From the NCBI RefSeq assembly GCF_020080835.1, contig NC_058161.1, forward strand, positions 13,945,103 to 14,009,102: a stretch of DNA of 64,000 nt, given 5' to 3'. This DNA comes from Cotesia glomerata (lineage: Eukaryota > Arthropoda > Insecta > Hymenoptera > Braconidae). The stretch's first letter is position 1. Each line of letters begins with the position of its first letter. Of the stretch, positions 34,201 through 45,800 are shown piece by piece. The translations under genes were made by a program, and so were the position numbers. The notes under the pieces were generated by a model that worked only from the letters and a program-made list of their open reading frames with translations, was not told the DNA's origin and did not search any database.

Positions 34201-37200
34201 TCTGTTAAGGCTGCTGGGACCTTATCGGCTGCTGACATTGCTGAGTTCTTTGGATCCTGGAAGATTGCTAAAGAATTATGATGAAGGAAGGACAAGGTGA
34301 GGTACACTTACACTTTTGGCTAGCATTGATTCTGCTGGGACTTCAATGACGAGGTATTTTATTGTGAAGTTTAGATTCTTAGATAGTTCGTTCAGGATGT
34401 TGATCATTAGTCCGTCCCAATGGGATTTGGTGTTGAAATGGTCGTCAGTTTCGATAATTTCGAACTGCCATGGTGGATTCTGGAAAAAAATAGTTGGAAA
34501 TGACAAGGAACATCATGGACTAGGTTAAAAACCTCAAGAACTAGGTTAGGAAAGAAAGGAACATCATGGACCAGGTTAAAAGCACAAGGAATATCAAGGA
34601 CCAGATTCAAAATACCAAGAACTAGGTTAGAAGCACAAAGAATATCAAGGACCAGGTTATAAATATCAAAAACCAGGTTTAGAACATCAAGAACTAGGTT
34701 AGGAATAAAAGGAACATCAGGGACCAGGTTAGGAACATCAAGGACCAGGTAAGGAACATCAAAGACTAGGTCTAGAACATCAAGAACTAGGTTGGGAACA
34801 GAAGGAACATCAGTGACCAGGTTGGAAATGAAAATAACATCAATAACCAGGTCAAGAACATCATAGACCAGGTTAAAAGCACAATAAATATCAAAGAGTA
34901 AGTTAGAAATATCATCGACCAGGTTTAGAACATCAATGACTGGGTTAGGAACAAAAGAAACATCAAGGAACAGATTAGAAGCACAAGGCACACCGAGGAC
35001 CAGGTTAAAAACATCAATAATCAGGTTGAGAACCTAAGAAACATCAAGGACCAGTTTAGAAACGAAAGGAACATCAAGGACCAGGTTGAGAATGAAAAGA
35101 GCATCAAGTACCAGGTTGGAAACGAAAGAAAAATCAAAAACCAGGTTAAAAGCACAAGGAATATCAAGTACTAGGTTAAAAACAGCAAGAGCTAGGTTAG
35201 AAGCACAAGGAATGTCAAGTACGAGATTAAGAACATCAAAGACCAAGTTTAGAACATCAAAAAGTAGGTTAGGAACTAAAGGAACTCCAAGAACCAGGTT
35301 AAGAACCTAAGGAACCTCAAGGACCAGGTTAAGAACTTAAGGAACATCAAGGACCACGTCACTTACATGATAAGTAGCAATTTCAAGCTCCTTCCCCAAA
35401 AACCCAAACTTAGTATGCGGAAAAATAATCTCCACAGCTTCAAATCCAGGATCAGAAGTCCAAAATCCACTTTTCTGAAGCTTAAAGCTTGGTTTCTTGT
35501 TTTTGGACATCAATCTACTGCCCCAGGTGATAGCAGAATCCAAGATCCAGGTCAAACAGCTGCTACAAGTGCTCTTCCTACCATTAGACCTTGACTCGTT
35601 GTACAATTCATTCTGCAATATCAAACCTTCAATCCTCATCATCATATTCATCATAACCAAAACTCACCTTCATAAAATTAATGATATTCCTGCCCCTGGC
35701 TAACTTGTTAATTCCACTGGCTTCATACTCCTCTTCAGTGACACTCTTATACAACTTAAGCTCCTGGTTCAGGACCTTCTCCAACGCGACAGCTAAAGCT
35801 CCAACCAGCTCCCTAGCATGGCAGAAAGCCCTAGCGGAGCATTGAGTAGCATTTTTCTTGGTAGAATTGTAAAGGAACGCCAAGTTCTCGCCTTCGTCTA
35901 GATAGTCTAGCAGGTAAGACACGTTCCCTTTGTTGTGATCAGCCATATCCGGGATGACAAACAACCACTGGCTCCGAGGATGAAGCAGCCCCAAGGATCT
36001 AGCAACCTCAATGATCCAACTGACGAATTTGTGACCCACAATTACTAAGAACTGCTGGTCCTGGGCCTTAGGGCTGGAGAACTTGGTCAAAAGATCACGA
36101 ATTGATCTCCTGGTGGCTACTTCTGACCTTCCTCGGGTGAATCCTGACAGAGATTGACTCGCAAGACCTAGTTTCTTCGGAAAGTCACTGGAGAACACCT
36201 GGATGACCTTGGAGATCGGTTGGTTGCCATCGTGGATGAAGTTGATCCGGTTCCAGTCCAAACTTTGCTCCAGGCGCATGTCAAAAAATATCTGAGGCAG
36301 CTCCTCACCAGGATCGACCAGTGGAACTGTTATAGCTTCGCTGATCGGCAACCGGGGGCAATCTAAGTCTAATTAAAATTTTTACGGTCTCTATAATGTA
36401 GTTTAGATAGTAGAAATTGATCCAGCGTGAAAAAACGAAGAGTTTGAATACCCACATCGATATATTCGGTGGTAACGCCCGGAGTTTGCATTGCGCATGC
36501 GCGAAAAAAGCGCGGGAAAATGTGACATCATTTTCCCGCGCCAAAGTGGGGATAAGCCGAAAAAAACTTTAAACTGCTATAACTCCGGTTCTAATTTGCC
36601 GATCGGGACCGGACAAAGTGCGTTGTGTTCGTTAGAATGCCTAAATTCTTGTACAGGGGGTCAATTATTTTAAAAAAATTTTAAGAGTACTTGCAGGTAA
36701 TTGAAAGTCAAGTATAATTTAATTAAGTTATATCTTTGGTCCAAATGATCAGAATTGGATGAAAAAAAATTTCTGAGGTACTTTAGGAGCTTTTTAAGGT
36801 AATTTAGAAAGACTGGAAAGAGAATTAATGTGTTACTTGTGTTAATTACCTGTAATTGCTAAATGCACAAGTTTTTCAGCTCTAGCTCGCTTGAACAACT
36901 CCCAAGCAACTTGGCAAGTGGTCACAGACAATAAAATCGTGTAATCTTTAACAAAAGCCGTAAAATAAATGTAATAATGTTGTAATTGTTAAATTTAAAG
37001 TCTTTTGTTCTGTAATTACCTTGCTTGAGATTTATTCCAGTGTCTTGCGATAGATGAATAGATAAACCGCTGATATTCATCCGCTCTCGTGCCACTCTGG
37101 TAGCCAGGCTGCTGAACGAAGCAACACTCTTTTCATAAGCTTCCATTGTTAGGCTCGGGGACTCTTTCGTCACCACTTTGCGTTCGAAGAACTGCTTCTC

Positions 37201-37375
37201 GATTACAATTACTGGTAATTAGAATTAAATTAACAAGTCTGGGTCTAGGTCTGGATATATTATTTTAAACTTTACTCATTGTGGCGTTGGTGACCATCAA
37301 TGATGGAAAATCGTTGACGCAGGTCCCGGATTTTAGGAAAATCAAGGATATCAGTGCTATCAAAGTTAGCTTCAT
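31212..37375 (-). CDS. Ir93a: Ionotropic receptor, Ir93a-like co-receptor
   Basis: Ten coding exons (minus): 37375-37276, 37211-37020, 36945-36850, 36362-35668, 35612-35367, 34479-34312, 34256-34023, 33980-33283, 31539-31376 and 31309-31212. All phases agree; 896 aa. It has a signal peptide (MKLTLIALISLIFLKSG), then an amino-terminal domain (VTTCQVAWELFKRA, DCPRLPISEAITVPL), an S1 lobe (YHNPPWQFEI, HWDGLMINILNEL), M1 at about 585-607, pore helix and loop at about 634-650 (IYGALLQQGGMHLP), M3 at about 658-684 (GTWWLVVMIIVATYSGTLVA), an S2 lobe, M4 at about 852-876 and a short basic tail. The long N-terminal domain marks it as one of the conserved antennal IRs. Ir93a is a co-receptor for temperature and humidity sensing in fruit flies. 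The Ir93a choice rests on remembered motifs; the IR family is certain. The join 34022/33981 would be a 42-nt intron; reading through it is also in frame. Confidence 0.85.
31545..33280. repeat. GGAACTCTAGGAACCATAATAAGAACAATA minisatellite in an Ir93a intron
   Basis: About 1.7 kb of degenerate units rich in AGGAAC, CATAATAAGAACAATAG and GGAACTCTAGG. Larger blocks also repeat. It lies wholly in the intron before the last two exons of the receptor. Several open frames of 60-120 codons on both strands arise from the repeat and are not genes. Confidence 0.9.
34485..35362. repeat. AACATCAAGGACCAGGTTAAG minisatellite in an Ir93a intron
   Basis: Units of about 22-30 bp (GGAACATCAAGGACCAGGTT and variants) fill the intron between two S1-coding exons. 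The minus-strand reading gives a 194-codon Asn-Leu-Val-Asp repeat frame that is an artefact. Confidence 0.9.
36510..36541. promoter_or_regulatory. GC-rich perfect hairpin with TTTCCCGCG arms
   Basis: Arms GCGCGGGAAAATG (36510-36522) and CATTTTCCCGCGC (36529-36541) flank a 6-base loop. Each arm contains TTTCCCGCG, the consensus bound by E2F-type factors. The hairpin sits in an Ir93a intron within a larger GC-richer patch (36430-36660) preceded by GCGCATGCGCG. It could be a regulatory site or the end of an old element. Confidence 0.4.
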
Positions 37376-37870
37376 GGTTCTGCTAGTACTGACAGCTCAA
37401 TCGATGCACGTGAATTTTTTATGCTTCCGGCTTTCAATTATAGATCCAGAGGGGTTGATTAACTGTTGTATTATTCACGTGGTTATCGGTAACGGATTTA
37501 ATGAAATTGGATATGGATTTATTGAATAATTGAGTCAGTTAAGCTTGTTGCAATCAATTTAGCGAGAATTTTGCCACATCTAGAGGATTGCAGTTCAGTT
37601 CCTAAGTTGTAATGTTCCAAAAAAATCACAAAAAAATATAAAAATATACCAATATTTGGATTGATATCATGACTTTTAGGTTCAGTAGGATTAATCGCAA
37701 GAATTAAACCAAAAGAGCAATGATTGTTCCATTAATGTTCCTGTTGACTCAAATGATCTTGGTTTGTAGTTTTTTGCAGATTTCCAAGAAAAAATAGTTT
37801 CAAGAACAATTGTAGAAATTTTTCGGCATGTTATTTATATTATTCTTGCAATAACTATTAAACTTTTTGT
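37376..37870. other. Upstream region of the Ir93a-like gene
   Basis: This region holds the probable 5' UTR and promoter of the receptor on the minus strand, which begins at 37375. The first ~200 bp upstream are non-repetitive. No clear TATA box was picked out. A plus-strand open frame over 37281-37529 is an antisense shadow. Confidence 0.4.
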
Positions 37871-37879
37871 TTTTCCCTT

Positions 37880-39690
37880 TCTCCTATTGTTATTGCTGTT
37901 GTTCTTGTTGTTATTTGGTTCCTAAGATAGCTTCTGCTGATTCTGTCTTTGTCCTTGTCATTAGAATTATTATTTTTGTTGTTCCTGTTAATTCTATGAT
38001 TAATTTTGTTATTTGTGGTTGTTCTTAATATTGTTGTTGTTGTTCCTCTTATTTCTATCTGTAGATTTGTTATTTTTATAGTTCCTATTATTTCTAATGT
38101 TAATTTTGTTATTTCTATAGTTGTTTCTGTCATTCCGATTATAAATTTTTTTGTTTCTGTTATTTCTAATGTTAATTTTATTGTTCCTGTTAATTTTGAT
38201 AGTAATTTTGTTGTTCCTGCTAATTTTGATGATAATTTTGTAGTTCCTATCATTTTTAATATTAATCTTGTTACTCTTGTTATTGTTCCTGTTGTTTCTA
38301 TTAGTAATTTTGTTATTCCTGCAGTTTCTGATGTTATTTTGGTTTTTTCTTTTAATCTTATTAAGAATTTTGTTGTTCCTGCAATTTTTTAAGTTATTTT
38401 TGTTGTTCCTGTTATTTCTAATGTTATTCTTGTTATTTTTAATGTTATTTCTGTAGCACCTATTGTTGTTCCTATTATTTTGATGCTTAATTTTATTATT
38501 CTTGTTATTTTTTACGTCATTTCTGTTGTTCCTGTTATTTTTGATGTTATTTTGAATGTTATTTTTGTTGTTCCTGTTATTTCTAATGTTATTTTTCTTA
38601 TTTTAAATGTTATTTTTGTTATTTCTGTTATTTTTGTTATTTCTAATGTTAATTTTGTTATTTTTGTTGTTCCTGTTATTTCTAACGTTATTTTTGTTAT
38701 TTTTAATGTTATTTTTGTTGTTTCTGTTATTTTCAATGTTATTTTTGTTATTTCTAATATTATTATTGCTATTTCTAATGTTATTTTTGTTGTTCCTGTT
38801 ATTTATAAAGCTGTTCTTGTTATTTTTGATATTATTGTTATTGTTCATATTTTTGTTCTTGTCATTTCTCATGTTAATTTCGTTATCCTTGTTATTCTTA
38901 ATGTAATTTCTCTTGTTTCCGACATGTTTATGGCTAATTTTGTTATTTTTGTTGTTCCCGTTATTTCTAATGTTATTCTTGTTGTTCCTGTGATTTCTAA
39001 AGTTAATTTTGTTATTTTTATTATTTTTAATGCTTTTTCTGTTGTTCCTGTTATTTTTATGCCTAATTTTGTTATTATTGTAGTTCCTATTATTTCTAAT
39101 GTTAAATTTGTTGTTCCTATTATTTCTAATGCTATTCCTAAAATTTTTATTGTTCCTGTTATTGTTTCTATTATTTCCCATGTTAATTTTGTTGTTCTTG
39201 TTATCCTCAATATTATTTCCATTGTTCCTGTTATTTTTATGGCTAATTTTGTTAGTTTTGTTGTTCCTGTTATTTTTAATGCTATTCTTGTCATTATTGT
39301 TATTTTTAATGTTATTTTCATTGTTCCTGTTGTTGTTCCTGTAATTTCTAAAGTTAATTTTATGATTCTTGTTATTTTCAACGCTATTTCTGTTCTTGCT
39401 GTTATTTCTATGCCTAATTTTATTATTATTGTAGTTCCTCTTATTTCTAATGTTAAACTTGTTGTTCCTTTTATTTCTAATGTTATTCCTGTAATTTTTG
39501 TTGTTCCTATTATTTCTCATGTTAATTTTGTTATTCTTGTTATCCTCAACGTTATTTCTGTTGTTCCTGTTAGTTTTATAACTAATTTGATTATTATTGT
39601 TGTTCTTGTTATTTTAAATGTCAATTTTGTTATTCCCATTGTTGTTCCTGTCATCTTTGTCATTTTTTTATTAATTTTATCGTTCCTAAT
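37880..39690. repeat. Minisatellite GTTATTTCTAATGTTA..TTGTTGTTCCT, ~1.8 kb
   Basis: Degenerate units mixing TTTGTTGTTCCTGTTATT, TCTAATGTTAATTTTGTTAT and TTTTTAATGTTATT, period about 15 bp or multiples, with higher-order blocks of about 200-300 bp (for example ATGCCTAATTTTGTTATTAT at about 39060, variant at about 39412). The plus strand can be read for 502 codons (38480-39988) as a hydrophobic Val/Ile/Asn-Phe repeat, and the minus strand for 305 codons of Asn/Lys. Neither has a start context, splice signals or a domain. Confidence 0.9.
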
Positions 39691-39699
39691 ATTATTGTT

Positions 39700-40475
39700 G
39701 TTCCTACTACCGCCTCCTCAAGACTCAACCCAATTTCTTCGTCAACAATTCAACAATCTAATTAAAAAACAATTATTACCCCACCATTCCACCGTTAATT
39801 TCCTCCCTCCCTTCCCCTTCCCCTTCCCCTCAAAGCCTCTACAAATATTCCCTATAATGATAAAAAAATTTCCTCTTACCCATCGTGTCTCTAAATCTCC
39901 CCAACCTTCCAACAGATGTCAGCACCAAGCAGGCGCCTTTCTCTTAAACAGTTATTACCATCCACATCCACATCTTCTCCGTCACTAGTCACTATTACCA
40001 TTAACCATTCTCATTCTCGGCATCACTATTATCATTATTACCGCATTTACATATATATGTATATGGTACTGATCCAGAGATGCTGTAGCGGCCCTATTGC
40101 CCATCGATCCCATATCGATCCTCGGGTCCTCGGGTTAAATCCTCGGAATATTAAAACAAAAAACAATACTTTAAAAGTGTCAGTGTCAAAATAATTTATA
40201 AAATGTTCAATTTGGGACTTATACAACCCAATAAAAACAACAACAATCATAATATTTACTAGCAAGTGTCTCAGGTGAGTTAAAAATTTTTATTTAATAT
40301 TTTTTATTAATTTTATTAAGATTTAAAATTTTAATTTAAAGGTCGGGTCATCGACCTAAATTATTCAGCTCGCGAAAATTCGACTGCAGCTCGTGAATTT
40401 TTTAAATTTGTCCCGTTAATGGGCCAGGGAGTTTTTACCTGAATTAAGGAAAATTTTTTAATAATTTTTTTTTAG
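39700..40475 (+). other. Intergenic DNA with a possible 5' UTR exon
   Basis: CT-rich tract, then a complex patch. At 40261-40273 the sequence GCAAGTGTCTCAG is followed by GTGAGT, a strong donor, suggesting a noncoding exon of the downstream ankyrin-BTB gene, whose first coding exon at 42.8 kb begins after a splice acceptor. No start site can be fixed. Confidence 0.3.
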
Positions 40476-40790
40476 ATTTTATTATTGTTATTGTTGTTAT
40501 TATTGTGGTGGAAATTGAAATAGTATTTAGAAGCGTGGATAGTCGAATCGTAGATCGGGGGACGGAGTGAAAGTCTTTTGTGTGTGGAGTGTAGATGTAC
40601 CTGGTCCGTGTAAAGGGAGATGGGATTTTGTCCGAGGAATGCAGTTACCGCGGTTGTGTACCTCAACGTCTTAACTCTTAACTGTTTACGGAGATTAAGT
40701 TGGGTTGGTTGATTTTTTTTTTTTTAGAATAATCATAACATATTATGAATTTTTATATTTTTTATTTATATTAATTGAGATTGCTTTAGG
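40476..40790. other. Non-repeat island, possible promoter
   Basis: About 40500-40690 is GC-richer and complex (CGTAGATCGGGGGACGGAGT, GTACCTGGTCCGTGTAAAGG, GTTACCGCGGTTGTGTACC). It has no coding pattern and no splice donor as good as the one at 40274. It is a candidate regulatory region for the ankyrin-BTB gene. Confidence 0.25.
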
Positions 40791-42130
40791 AAAATTTTCA
40801 GGGAAAATTTTTACCTGAACCTGAATTTTCTTATCCAATTTAAAAAAAATTTTAATTTTTTTTAATTTACCTGAACAGGTGAATTTTTCAGGTCCAAGTA
40901 AATTTTTAACCTGAATTTTCTAGTTCAATTTTTAGAAAAATTTAATTTTGTAAAATTTACCTGAACAGGTAAATTTTTCAGGTGCAGGTAAATTGTTTTA
41001 ACCTGAACCTGAATTTTACTGATATAATTTTTTAAGAATTTTAATCAAGTTTTAAATATTTAAATTGGGAAAAATTTACCTGAGCACCTGAAAAATTCAG
41101 GTGAAACCTGAACCTAAATTTTGCGGCCTGAAAAACCTGGAAAGAATCTTCTTATAAAGTTAAATTTTCTCAGGTGTAAATTTGGAGAATCAGGTGTTGG
41201 ATTAAAAATCAGGGAAAAATGAGAAAATCAGGTGAAGTTTGGTAAGATATTTTTTAGAAAAATTTTCTGACCTAAATTAAGTAAAAAATTAGGTTTTATT
41301 TTAAAAAAATTAGTCTTTTAGTGTAAATTCAGGTGAAAAATAATCAAAATTAAGTCCTAGGTAAATTAGGTTGTTCTTGGAAAGAAGGTTAACTATTTTT
41401 TATTTAAAATAAGGCTGCAAATTGATTAAATTAAGTCAGAAAATTTAATCTTTACCTAAAATCGAGTAAATTAGGTTGCAGGTCGACTTTTCTTCATTTA
41501 AAATTGATTTTTTAATCTCAAAGCAAGCAAATTAGGCTGCAGGTTATCTTATTTCTGATAAAAATCAACTTTAAGACCTAAAATAAGATAAATTTGACTA
41601 CGATTAACCTTTCAGATTAATTATTAATATTAAAATTTCAATTTTCGACCTAAAATAAGGTAAATTTGGCTTTAAATCATCTCATTTGTCATAAAAATCA
41701 CTTTTTTAACCTTTAATTAGGTAAATTAGGCTGCAGGTTGACTAATTACATCAAAAATTCATTTTTCAACCTTAAATTAGACAAAGTATGCTTCAGGTTG
41801 ACTTAAATTGACTTATTTCTTATAAAAATCTACTTTTTAACCTTAAATCAGGTAAATTAGGCTTCAGGTTGACTTACTACTCATAAAAATCAACCTTATG
41901 ACCTTAAATCAGGCTAATTAAGCCCTAATAATCCATTAAGGTCGACTATTTTTCCCAAAAATCACCCTTTTAACCTGAAATCAGGTAAATTTATCTTTAA
42001 ATTGTCTTATTTTTCCCAAAAATCACCTTTTTGACCTTAAATTAGGTCAAATTATCTTCTTTACCACATAAATCACTTTTTTGACCTTTAATCATCTAAA
42101 TTAGGCTCTAGGTTCCTAAATTTCCCCAAA
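40791..42130. repeat. Degenerate repeats: ACCTGAACAGG, then ~80-bp AAATTAGGCTGCAGGTTGAC
   Basis: First part (about 40800-41160): repeated CAGGTAAATTTTTCAGGT and ACCTGAACCTGAATTTT. Second part (about 41280-42120): a unit near 80 bp with GACCTTAAATCAGGTAAATTAGGC, GCAGGTTGACTTA and AAAATCAACTTTTTGACC. Divergence is high. No gene is present. Confidence 0.7.
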
Positions 42131-42264
42131 AAACTTCAATTTTCCCCTAAAATTCCTTTCATAACTTTTTAAACCATAAAAATTCACTAAAAATTCATTT
42201 TTGTCACCTTAAAAAACCTTCAGATCAAATAAAACACCCAAAAAATGATCAAATTTAACGCTAC

Positions 42265-42375
42265 CTCTTCAATAGCTTTTAAAAAGCTTAATTATAGGCT
42301 CCCTTAACTCTTAACCAAACAAAACAGGGTTCGAATCCCGGCCGCGGAATCAAACCTCAATTTTTATTTTTTTTT
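42265..42375 (+). repeat. tRNA-like SINE relic with T-rich tail
   Basis: ACAGGGTTCGAATCCCGGCC is a typical T-arm/B-box sequence; the preceding ~60 bases show no convincing A box, and a T-rich tail follows. It is similar in layout to the units near 7.6 kb and 50.2 kb. Confidence 0.4.
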
Positions 42376-42802
42376 TAACTTTTTTTTTATTTTATTAACA
42401 TTAATTTAAATTAATTATAAAAATATAAATTAACATTAACAAAATAAAATATTAAAATTGATTATTTAATAAATTAAAAAAAGCTATTTAGTAATTTAAT
42501 TTATAATAAATAAATAAATAAATAAATGAATAAATAAAATAAATTAAAGACAATTGATAGAAAGCACGAGTTTTTTTTCATATCACACTAATTACTCACG
42601 ACAATTAATGTCTTAGTTAATGACGATGATAATGACCTTCCAGAAGTTTTGTTAAGATTGTAGTCTTAGCCCGTGAAAGTGCAATAACTTTCCACTTATT
42701 GTTCTCCGACTTTCATCTTAAGTCTCTTTAATTTAAAATTAAAAATCACACATTAAATTAATTAAATTAATTAAATTAATCAATTAATTATTGTTACAGA
42801 AT

Positions 42803-45800
42803 ATGGAGGCGTATGGACACCCCGAGTTGATAAACTCTCGGCTGTCGCCCCAAAAAATTCAGAGCCAGCCTGAGCCTGGCCACGAAATTCTACGGCCGAA
42901 ACCTCGCAGGTAAAAATAATTAAAATAAAAAGTAAAAATTACAATTAAAACTTAGGCTTTTTTTCTAAACTCCCACGATTATGCTACTGAAGATTCTCAT
43001 GGACTTTCTTCTATTAATGCTCTGGGGATTTTATACATGATATGTTTATGTGGGTAATATATGATTTATTATACATCAAGAAAGCTATTATATGTTTGTG
43101 TTACATTACTAAATTGTGAGCCTGAAAGAAAAATCCGTCATGCTAGAGAGAAGGTATATCTTCTATCTGGAAAGATTATAAGCAAGGTTAATAGTGTTAC
43201 TGTTGTTTTGATGTCTGGAATTTAATACTGGATTTTATGAATATTTTTTTTAATTATAATCTCAATTTTTTTTTTCAATTTAGAAATTTTAAAATTTTTT
43301 TTACAAAAATAATTTAGTAATTAAAAAAAAATTTTTTTTGGTAATATTCCGATTTTTCCACAATTTTCCCAAAATTTTCCATTTTCCTGAAATTCTATGC
43401 CTTTTTTCAATTTTTACAAAAAATTGAGTCATAAATTTTTACAAAATTAAATTTTCCAAATTTTCTATTAATTTTCCATCCTTAAAATTTTTGAATTTTT
43501 CTGAATTTTCTAAAAATTTTCAATTTTCTCTAAATGTTTAGTTTTTTTAAATTTCGCGAAAAAGTCATAAATTTTCACAAAATTAAATATTCCCAATTTT
43601 CTATAAATTTTCCAGCCTTAAAATTTATGAATTTTCCTCAATTTCCCAAAACTTATTTTTTTTTCTATTTTACAAGACTTTAACTTTATAATTTTACTTA
43701 TTATATTTCATAAATTTTCTTATTAATTTTCCGATTTTTTCAAAATTTTCTAATTTTCATAAAATATTCTCCGTAGGTCATAAATTTTCACTAAATTAAA
43801 TTTTCCTAATTTTCCGGCCTTGAAATTCTTAATTTTCCAAACTTATTTTCTTTCATTTTTAATTACTAAATTTTCCATGATTTTCCAGACCTAAAATTTC
43901 CAATTTTTTTCTAAACTTTATATGACAAATTTTCTTTAAAATTTCCATGAAATTTTCCTAATTTCTCGGCCGTGAATTTTTTAATTATTTTGACCTAATA
44001 AATTCACAAAATTTTCCAATGAAAATTCATAGTACCCAAATTTTCCCGCCCTTTAAAAAGAAAAAATTTCTAAAATTCCCACGCAAGAACAAACGGATAA
44101 GGGAGGAGTAATTTTATTTATGATAAAACTGTTATGATGATATGACAAAAGATAATGACACTCATAAAACAACAATCTAGAATCGAGAATAGAGTAGAGT
44201 AAAGTATCCTACACACATGTCACGTGTGTATAAGTGTATCAAAGAACAGTGGTAACCATTTCCTGCCCCCACTTTTCCGGAGGAAATCGTTTCACCTGGT
44301 ACAGCGGAAACCACCGACACGCAGTGTTGCTTCAGTCACATGTGTTACCATCAGACTGATAAGTCGCATCATCGGAGTGGAGCTATTTAATCTTTATATC
44401 ATGTTTTCAATCATTAATCATTTATTATCATAAAATTATCAATTATCAATCATCAATCATCAATCATCATAAAATCATCAATCATCAATCTTAAAATCAT
44501 CAATCACCAATCATTAATCATCAATCATCGTAAGATCATCAATCATCATCATAAAATCATCAATCATCAATCATTACAAAATTATTAATGATTAATCATC
44601 AATCCTAAAAAAAATCATCAATCCTAAAAGTCATCAATCATCAATCCTAAAAAAAAATCACCAATCACCAATCATCAATCATCAATCATCAATCATCACA
44701 AAATTATTAATCATCAATCATCAATTCTAAAAAAGTCATCAATCATCAATCCTCAAAAAATCATCAATCACAATCCTAAAAAAGTGATCAATCATCAATC
44801 CTAAAAAAAATCATCAATTATCAATTACCAATCATCAATCATCAATCATCGTAAGATCATCAATCCTAAAAAAATCATCAATTATCAATCATCAATTACC
44901 AATCATCAACATCAATCCTAAAAAAGTCATCAATCATCAATCCTAAAAAAATCATCAATCACTAATCATCAATCATCAATCAGCAATCAACAAATCATCA
45001 ATCAACAAATTAACAAATTATCAATTATCAATCAACAAATCAAAAAATCATCAATCATGTTTGACATCCTAAAAAAAGACAACTGTCAACTGAACTGCAA
45101 ATGTGAACTCTGCCGAGAATTATCCAGTCCAGGGTCCAGTCCCAGGTCTGACTACTGTTCATCACCAACAGCGGAAATCTCCAAGGTCTTCCGGCCAATG
45201 GACAGCACCAATTTCATCCTCAGGCGGGCCATGCCCTTTGTCAGCCGGGCGCCTTCCAAGGAGTGGCAGGAAGCTACCATGGTGGATGACTACGGGACCA
45301 TGTCCACGCTTGAGGACACCACCAAACTGCTTGATCTCGGACTGACTAGTACTAATAGTAGTCCCTCGCTAGTCGGAGGAAGGATTATGGACGGTGACTA
45401 TGGTAAATTCACGCCGAGCAGACCCGCGCCGCCGAAACCCGATCAGGATCCCAATAAAATTGTGATTCATTGCGGGGAAAATTCACAGGAGGAAATTGTG
45501 GTACATGTCAGTCCTAGTAGGGAAGATGTTTTGAAGATTGAAGAGGACGAAACTAGGATTGAAGATTACTGGTCTTTGCCGGGGGATACTACTGGGTTCA
45601 AGGCTGACTGGAGTTTTGTGCAGCAGTGGCGGCTTCGTGGGTAATTTTTTAGTGGGCGGAATTTTGAAAAATTATTCTTGTGGTTTTGAGTTCGTTGGGG
45701 GGGGGGGGGGGTTGAGTGATTTAAGTACTCGCATTGATGTGTTTTGATGGATGGAAGTTTGAGAACTTTGAAGTTGAAGTTGAAATTTTGGAAAAAATTT

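Noticed and set aside
34407..34991. 194-codon minus-strand frame rich in NLVLDV
   Set aside because: Repeat translation of the Ir93a intron minisatellite; its left end overlaps a true exon in another frame.
38603..39520. 305-codon minus-strand Asn/Lys frame
   Set aside because: Reverse reading of the same minisatellite.
38480..39988. 502-codon plus-strand reading frame
   Set aside because: Made entirely of the minisatellite repeat, with Val/Ile/Phe/Asn only until the final CT-rich part; no start context, domain or exon structure.
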